Shown here piece after piece: positions 21,701 to 30,700 of a DNA stretch of 64,000 bases. The position numbers were made by a program, and so were the translations under genes. The notes under the pieces were generated by a model. That model made no database searches. It saw nothing but the letters and a program-made list of their open reading frames with translations, and was not told the DNA's origin. Location of the stretch: assembly GCA_028015205.1 (NCBI GenBank), contig CM051511.1, positions 62,001-126,000 on the forward strand. The letters run 5' to 3'. Position 1 is the stretch's first letter; each line of letters begins with the position of its first letter. Origin of the DNA: Mytilisepta virgata (Eukaryota; Mollusca; Bivalvia; Mytilida; Mytilidae).

Positions 21701-24700
21701 TGCATAAAGCACTATATGAAAGCCAATGTAGTTTGATTATGTAGCTTAAAAGCAATATCACTAACCAAGTTTGTTTCGGATTGGCTGGGTGATTTCAGAC
21801 AGGGTCTATAAATCAATCAATTTTCCAACAGGATCCTAAATTAATTTAAGTTCGCCTGTGGTTGTAAATTATTGGTTTAGTGGTTTGTCATAAGAAGATT
21901 TTTAAGTAAAATTTGGTACATGATCCCAAAAGTAACGGTCAGTAGCTACTGAACATGGTGAGTTAAAAATAAAAGACAGCATTTGCTACAATTCATAATA
22001 CCCTGTTCAACTGTAGCTCTTTTTATGTAAACGAGTATTGTTTTAGAAACGCAGGGTTAATGGCAGTAACTATATCATCAAAATACCTGATGTTGTTTTA
22101 TTTCACCTTCATGAAGTTTAATAAAGTTGGCAAAATGAGGAGCACTCTTTTTACCCATCACAATTCTAATATCCTGTCTACAATAATATTATTAGAATGA
22201 ACAAAAAAAATTGTAAAACAAACGATGTAACCCTTAAACAGTACATTGCTAGTCTATTGTATTCAATTTTTACACAGCCATATTTTCATCTTTGTAAGTT
22301 TAACTCTCACACACGTCAAGATCTGGCATAACAGTTCTATATCGTCTATTAAAAAAGACGTGAAGATTATTTCGTCACTCGTAGAATCATATACTGCCTA
22401 TTCTGGATTCCACATGGAACATCTGTCTCCTGTATTTTCCATAAGGAAATTAAGGAACCTGTTCATTGTCAAACTTATAAAACAATTTGTAATAGTATTT
22501 CATGTGCTTATTTACTCAAATTAATTATAAAGTAAGTTTAACGATTAAAGCCTAAGTTCTAGGGAAAATTTCCAAAACATATTGTAAAGATTACCCCTAG
22601 ATAAGAAAATTTTGGTGTGTTTTATTGATCAATTCAATAAGGTATTCATCATGGACCAAAAAATAATTTGATATGAGCGATATGTGGAGGCCAGCCATTT
22701 TTGTATAGGTGGAGCCACAATCGAGTCCTAAAACCACAAAGTCATAAATCAAAAGTGGCATTTCATGGCCAGACATTTTCAAAATGACTTGTAGAGCGAC
22801 AGAATTTGGTGGCCGAGTGATCATATCTAATACTGGTCAAAAATTGTATTGATCGATCTGGTGTAAACTTTATTGACCGATAAGGTCTAAACTTGTATTG
22901 GCTACAAGAGGACATGTCTTGAATTTATCTTGTTATATTGATTTTGTTTTCAATATATCAAATACACACATGTTTATAGCGAATTTAAGACAACGTAAGA
23001 TTAAACATGACCATAATTGCTGTTGAAACCAAAATATGTGTTAATAATGTGATCTTTGAACGTCGTAAGGTGTCTTACTTGACGATGGATGGAAGTTTTC
23101 CTGTCGAAAGCATTGCTTTCCTCCTTCCAACCAAATATATGACTGGCATTATGATTTAGTCAATTAGCTAATTGAGCTGAATGTGAGGTAAAGTCAAAAT
23201 ATCAAATAAACAAACAGAAACAATTTGTCTATTTCCATATCTACCCGAAAGCGCCCGCTGAATGCATATATGTGTCGATTTGGTGCAGATTTGGGAATAG
23301 GCATGTAATTATCTGTTTATCAAACGTTTCAATTTCACAGGGACTGAAGGAAATCAGAATACAACTAACTTTTATTAACAATAACAATTAATGAAACTGA
23401 TGACAGAATCTCTCTCGGACATCCATTCGTTTATTAAAAATTTGCATCTTTTTCTTATATGTGATGTATGATAACATGTAACTAAAAATTTAAGGTATCC
23501 GGACCATAATAGATGATGATCGAAAATTGTATCTCTTTTTGACCGTGAATGGCTGAACCAAACAATTTAAAGCTGGAATTATATATCTATATTTTCTCAA
23601 GTTGAAAAACACTTTGTTGCTTATATGCAGAGTATGTATAAATAAGTTAGTTATATTGGCATTTCCGAAGTTTGCCGATAATTACCGAGGTCATTTCAAT
23701 TGCGTTGTATGGAACATCCGGGAACTTTTGAATAATCACGTGGTCATTTATGGTCCGGATACCTTAAGTCTAATACATACCAAGATCTGGGAGGTGATCT
23801 GGGTAATAATATCCACCTTCAGCATTTTCTGTCATCCTGCTATAAATGACATCCACACATCCCTTGGAACCAACACGGTTTTCAGTAACCTGCTCTGAAT
23901 GTTTCCACAAAACTTTGACTGCTCCACGGTAATAAGTTAGCATATGTGGTACAATGTGTGTAATGTATCCAACATCAAAACCTGTTTAGCGGTTAAAAAA
24001 ATAATTTAGAGAAATTTATGTCATGCCGTTCTCTTCGGACGTATGTTGAAGGAACTTAACAAAAGATTCAAACTAGATTTGAAAAGACACAGTCAGATTC
24101 CATCTAAGGGCCATTGCTGTCAACTTTGATTTCATCTAGCCATGTAGTTTCATCAAAGATTTTTAAAATTCATCACCCTTTTTTCTGTTTTTAGTAACAG
24201 CAGCCATGTTGCTTGGAAGTCTGGGACGCCGGAAATATTTTTGGAAGGGGACCATTTCACCAAAGTTTGGTTTCAATTGATTATGGGCCCAGTGATTTCA
24301 GAGATGTTTAGAGGAAAGTTTACGACGACGGACGCAAAATGACAGCAATAGCCCACATATCCAATTCCAATACAGATAACATGGTTTTGAATATAAATAA
24401 CTTGGTGAATACCATGGAGAAATTAAATTTTCATTTAAAGATTAGTTTATTTGGAAAGTCTTGAGAAATGAAAAAAAGGGTTTTTAGCTCAAATATCCAA
24501 ATATAGCACGAAGTGCTTTAGTCCAGCATTGATACTAACATCCTACTGTAACAGACATTAATATTTAGTTGATTTGTAAAGAAGATTTTTGAAAGGATGA
24601 ATCAATTTTTTTTCTCGCGTTATAAAAATAGATGTAAATGAATTATGTCAAACATACTTATTAGCAATTGATTTTGAATTACTAGAAACAGATGCATAAT

Positions 24701-27700
24701 TGTTCACTGTTCTCTACCATTTTGCACAACTTAAGAAGATACACGTACATGTACTTAAAGTATTGAAACTAAAATTCACTAATTAAAGGATACTCAAAAT
24801 TCAGATATAGAGTGGGAATCTCAATGTTTTCGAATGTATAAAGACAAATCTGTTTTGAAGTGCAGGGTATACCTCCTAGGTACCCACATACATCCATGAA
24901 TTTGCTTTTGTGTATTTTCTTATAAGGAGATCTCAACCATTTCATAGTTTTTGAAAAAAAATGAAATTGAAGGGGTTTGAGAGGGTGGATAAAGCCCCCC
25001 TTCTAATATAACAGCATACTTCTTTAAATGGGTGACTTAATAATAAAAACACAAAAATGAATTATGACTTCTTTTTACAAAACATACCCAAAGTCATTTT
25101 ATGTTTTTGACACACAAAAAAACATCAATGTTAACTACAATTGTAAAATCATCGAAAAAATATAACTTGTTCATTCCGTCTTCATTTTTGACCCCACAAT
25201 TTAGACACAAGATCGACTTGGTGTATGGTGTTAAAAATGGAAAACGTAATAGTACGTCATACTTTCGGCATTGTCATTTCAATTTGCTTTCAAAAAATTA
25301 TCTTTCTTGTTCCTTCAAACAGCTGTTTTAATTTTAAAGACGAAAACAGAAGCAAAATTTAATCGAGTCGTTATGTTGTTGAAAAATACGCAACATGTGA
25401 CCTGGATTTTGCTCCAGTTTTGGAGAATATCACAAATCATTTTTACTAGTTTACTACATGTGTTCAACGTTTGTTGAAATTCGTCTTGTTAGAATATATA
25501 TATAACCATAACTTTTAAATATCTAATAAGAGGATTTGTTTTCTTAATTTTTTTTTTCATTTCATTTTTAAATATTTCAAATTTATTCCTCTGAGAAACG
25601 CGAATACACAAGCCTACTCCGAACTTGTTTCGTATTTCTCTTCGAAAGATAACTTCCAGGTAGGAATAAAAATAAATAAAATTTATTTTAAAATTATCGT
25701 TCACATTACAAGTATTGTAATACAGTAGATGGTTGGAATGGTTAAGAAAAACGAAATGAACACTCTATGAGATCTGAAAGTAATTAACTTACTGAAAATG
25801 TTAAAATTAACGACTGTCACCAGCTTGTAAATTAAATTGAATTTCCGTCGCGTTCGCACTTCTGTAACTTTTCATATTCATACGCTAAATTTTGCTTTAC
25901 TCAAAACACAGTCTTCTCTAACACCCATTTGTTTTTCGATATAGATATCTTTCTATAAATGTTATTCTTCAGTGAATAACTACATGTGCTGTACCTTGAT
26001 TTAACATTTTATTAAGTTTATAGGAACTATTTGGGAGTGCGTTGTCCCTTTCGCTTATCAAAACTACCAGTACTGGATTAAAAATCAATTTCAAATGTCT
26101 TAAAGTATGTTTATAAAAATGCAAAAAAAAGCAGTCGATTTGTACTTTATTCAGCGATTTGGACATACTTTTGACGCCAAAATGTTGCCATAAAAATATA
26201 TACATATTGAATGTGAAAGGGGTAACAACTTCATACGTAGCAATTCAAAGAGTACAATTAATGAACTTTTATTTCATATGCTCACTGATACAGTTTTAGC
26301 AATACTAATTGACAATGATAATAAAACATACATGTATAATTCATATTAAGAATTACAGAAATACTTTTAATTTTTAGCTTACCTGGCCAAAGGCCATGTG
26401 AGCTTTTGACATCACTTGGAGTCCGTCGTCCGTTAACTTTTCACATTTTAATCTTCTCCTCTGAAACCACTGGTAAAATGGAATTAAATTTGACAGGAAG
26501 CATCTATGTAAGGTCCTTTATACAGATTGCTCATTTCGCCCCGATCGGACAACATGGTCGCCATGGGCAATTGCCGTTTCTGATTGGCTGAGTTTTCAAA
26601 AATCTTCTCCTCTGAAACTGCTAGGCCAAATGGAACAAAACTTGACAGGAAGCATATATGGGGGTCCTTTATGAAACTTCCTCATTTCGTTCCGATCGGA
26701 CTACAAATATGGCCGCAATGGGCAGTTCTTGTTTCTGATTGGCTGATATAAAAAAATCTTCTCCGAAATCGCTATGCCACATGGAACGAAACTTGACAGA
26801 AAGCATCTATAGGAGTAATAATACGGATTGACTGGTACTTTGTTTCCATTCAATTCAATAATAACCTCAATTTATGTGATTCCCGCTTAAAAATAAACCG
26901 CTTAGCGTGTTAATCAGTTTGCACTAGGTGATTGAGGTTATTTGGTTATTTGTAGACACCCCAAAAACTGCATTAAATCCCTAAATTTAGTCATTTCGTA
27001 CTGATCGGGCAAAACATATGGCCGCCATATGCAATTCTTGTTTCTCATTGGTTGATGAAAAAAAATTTTTTTCTCTGGAACTGCTTGGCCAAATGGAATG
27101 AAACTTACAGGAAACATCTTTGGGCGGGGGAGGGTGAGTTGGGTTCGTAAATACATTTCCTTATTTCATCTGAATCGGAGTACATATATGGTCACCACTG
27201 GTAGTTCTTGTTTCTGATTGGCTAATATAAAAGAATCTTCTCCTCTGAAGTGGCTTGGCCAAAATGGAACGAAATTTGACAGGAAGCATCTGTTGGTTTT
27301 TTTTACAAATTTTCCTGATTTTGTCCAGATCAGGCGACAAACATGGCCGCCATGAAAATTCTTGTTTCTGATTGGTTGATTTAAAAAAAATGTTTTCTCA
27401 TAAACTGATTGGCCAAATAGAGCCAAACTTGACAGAAAGTGCCTATGACATATAACAAAAATCTACAGAACCGCAGAGGCTTACCACACTTCATAATGAT
27501 TGGGAGAAGTGACTTCTCTCTTTGAGGTACGTCAATAAAAATGGCTTTCATGGCAGGTCAGCGATACAGGCTCAGCCCTCTAAGCCTCTAGTTCAATGAA
27601 GAAAACTATATGAAAGTTAATGCGAGAATCTCCTGAGTAACTGGGAAATATTTCAAACAAGATTTTATCAATGTTTTTCGACTTTCAAATTAATATTTTC

Positions 27701-30700
27701 TGCCTAAAAACTTGAATGTTTAAAATAGGGGACATTTCTTGTATTAGCATGACTTTAGTTTTTTTGTTATATTTTACAATAAATTCAACACTGAAATAAG
27801 GAAATGTTAATCTATTTACTATAACAAACCATCATCGTTGTCGTAGTTCCAGTCAGGTCCACGTATGACTTCTGCGCCAATAAAAAGTCCCTTCGCCATT
27901 ACTTTCGGCATTTTACGAACAGACCTTTTCTCAAGTAGAATACTGAAATATTTCATTACATAATAAGTACGTGTAATGCTTTATATTCAGTTAACATGGG
28001 TAGACATTTTAGTTGTTAACACACAATCTTGACCACAGAGGATCATAAGGCATTATGATCAAACTTTGAAGTCTAGCAAGAAGTCTGACTTTCCTTACCT
28101 ATCACGCTCATAATATTGGAGTCTGAAATGTCCTCATAAATAATTTTAAGAATTTTTTTTATGAAATACTAGTTGATGTGCAACATTTTGAGTGTCTCAA
28201 TAACAGCTTTACGTACAGAGAAGATCCTAGCTCAGAAATCTGGGTCTTGCCCACTAGCTCGACTTAGACGTGAACACAATGCTGACTTCCAGAACACTGT
28301 GGAAAATATAAAACCCCAGGTGTGTGACATGTTGATTCTGTGTTTGTCTACATGACATGTGATAAGAATTGCATCGAAGAGACTGCGGCGACAGGGTGAT
28401 TATTAAGAAATTTACATTCCGTATAAAGAAAAATTATTAATTAGATGTAACGAATCTTCTGGTTGATTAATTCTTTTAGTCTACATATGGTAGGCTAATT
28501 TTTGCTCTACTGGTATGACGTTTCTACCTTTAGACCTTTTAAAAACAGCATTGTGGAATAATAAAACGGATTGACTGGTACTTTGTTTCCATTCTATTAA
28601 ATAATAACCTCAATTTATGTGATTCCCGCTTAAAAATAAACCGCTTAGCGGGTTATTCAGTTTGCACTAGGTGATTGAGGTTATTTGGTTATTTGTAGAC
28701 ACCCCAAAAACTGCATTAAATCCCTAAATTTGCGAGACAGCAAGGGGGTAAAGCAAATAAACAAGGCCTCGGGAGGGATTCTCCGGACTCAAAATAGTTG
28801 ATTTCCTTAGAGACACAATTACCATTTTTTGCTTCATATATGTATAATTGTCCCAAATTATCAAAGTAAAAAATCTTAAAATACCGGTATGTCATATATT
28901 TAATATTTGTGATTGACATCTTGTTTAAAGCTGACATGCAATAACTAACTCTGCTGAATCCGGTTTTTCCTATCTGTAGTATCTGTGATTGACATCTTGT
29001 TTAAATCTGACATGCAATAACTTTACCCTGTTGGATCTGGTGTGTCATATCAATAATATCTGTGACTGACACAATGTTTAAAGCTGAAAGGTAATAACTT
29101 ACCTTTTTGGATCTGGTGTGAAATATCAATAGTATCTGTGACTAAAACAATGATTAAAGCTAACATGTAATAACTTACCCTTTTGAATCTCGTGAGTCAT
29201 ATCTATAGATTCTTTGACTGACATCATATTTAAAGGTGACATGTAATAACTTACCCTGTTGAATCTGGAGTGTCATATCTATAGAATTTATGACTGGTGT
29301 CATGCTTATCATTCATATAGCATCCACTGCAGAGATGGATATCCTTACACTTTGCACACTGCCATCTCATACCGTGGATATTTTTCTCTCCACAGGATTG
29401 ACAGTTTATCTTTGCATGGCGAATACCTTCAAAATTAATAATATATATATATGCTTAAGAGCTTCTGCTTTTCTGTGTTTCTGCGATTTTTGGTAAACAA
29501 CTTTTGTTTGTCAAATTTGCCTGAAGGAGTTAAAATCCTACTTAAAAGAAATATAAGTGACAAATTATTCTCTTCTCTGATTTTCATATGGGATCAGTGG
29601 ACCTTTAAATATTTATTAATTAAACATGGTTGACCTTATTTATTTTTTGGAGAAAACACGCAATGTATGGACACCTAACAGGTCAGTCAAAAGCGGGGCA
29701 CAGTTTGTCCCCATTGGAACATCGGTTGTCTGTTGAAAAACTTATTCTCCAAACTCAATACAGATGTTTTCGTTCAGAAATTCCAGCAAAGGTCACTAGA
29801 AGAGAGATAGTCTTTATATTTTTTCAGAATCCACATCTGATTAACACCACTGGTAAGTAAGTAAATATGTATGTAGGTAATGAGTTTATTCAAATTAAAG
29901 GGTCCATTAACAGCATAGAAATTTACATATAACGATAACATATGTTGGGATTATAAATGAAACAGAAAAATAATAAAACATAATTGAGTAATAAAAATTA
30001 CAACATCAGCAAATGTTTTGTATTGAGGGGCATAGATCAGGTCAGAGTCACGCTCAATAAGAACAACAAACTTCAGCATCAATATTAACAATAAAATATA
30101 TACAAAATTTGGTATTAGATACTACAAATAAAATCAGTTTAAACTAATTAAGACTTCCTCCTAATATCAAGACCGTTCAGATTAATGAAATCCCCTAATA
30201 CTTTCAATAAATCCAAATTTTCTTCAGTGAAGTCATATAAAAGTAAGATTTTCATTTAATAATTCAAAATTTTTGCAAATACTTGGTATTTTGTTTAATA
30301 ATTCTAACCTTATTGTAGAGTTATAAGGACATTCTAATATAAAATGTCTTCATCCTCTGTTTTGTTGAGGGTACAGAGTTTACAAATGCTTTATGATCGT
30401 TCAATATAATCTTTTGAATATCCATCAGTCTCAATTCTATGAGGGTGTGCACTTATTCTTATCTTACTAGTTTCCTGTCTTATATGAAACTCTTTTTTTT
30501 CTATTTTTTTCCAAAGGAACTTTTTATGAATAAGTAAGTTTTTTTCTGTTTTCATCTCTATATGAAACCCAAATTTTTCTAAAACTTGAACATAACTTTC
30601 CCTGAACCATCTTAATCAATAGACTATTTCCAATATTAATATTCGATGTATTCAGTTCTTTTAATAAAAATTTAATGCTAGAATACCAAGTGCTAATATT

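Noticed and set aside
22597..22824. A 75-codon frame containing [10 protein letters not shown]
   Set aside because: No family was recognised, splice sites do not fit, and nearby short repeats suggest noncoding DNA.
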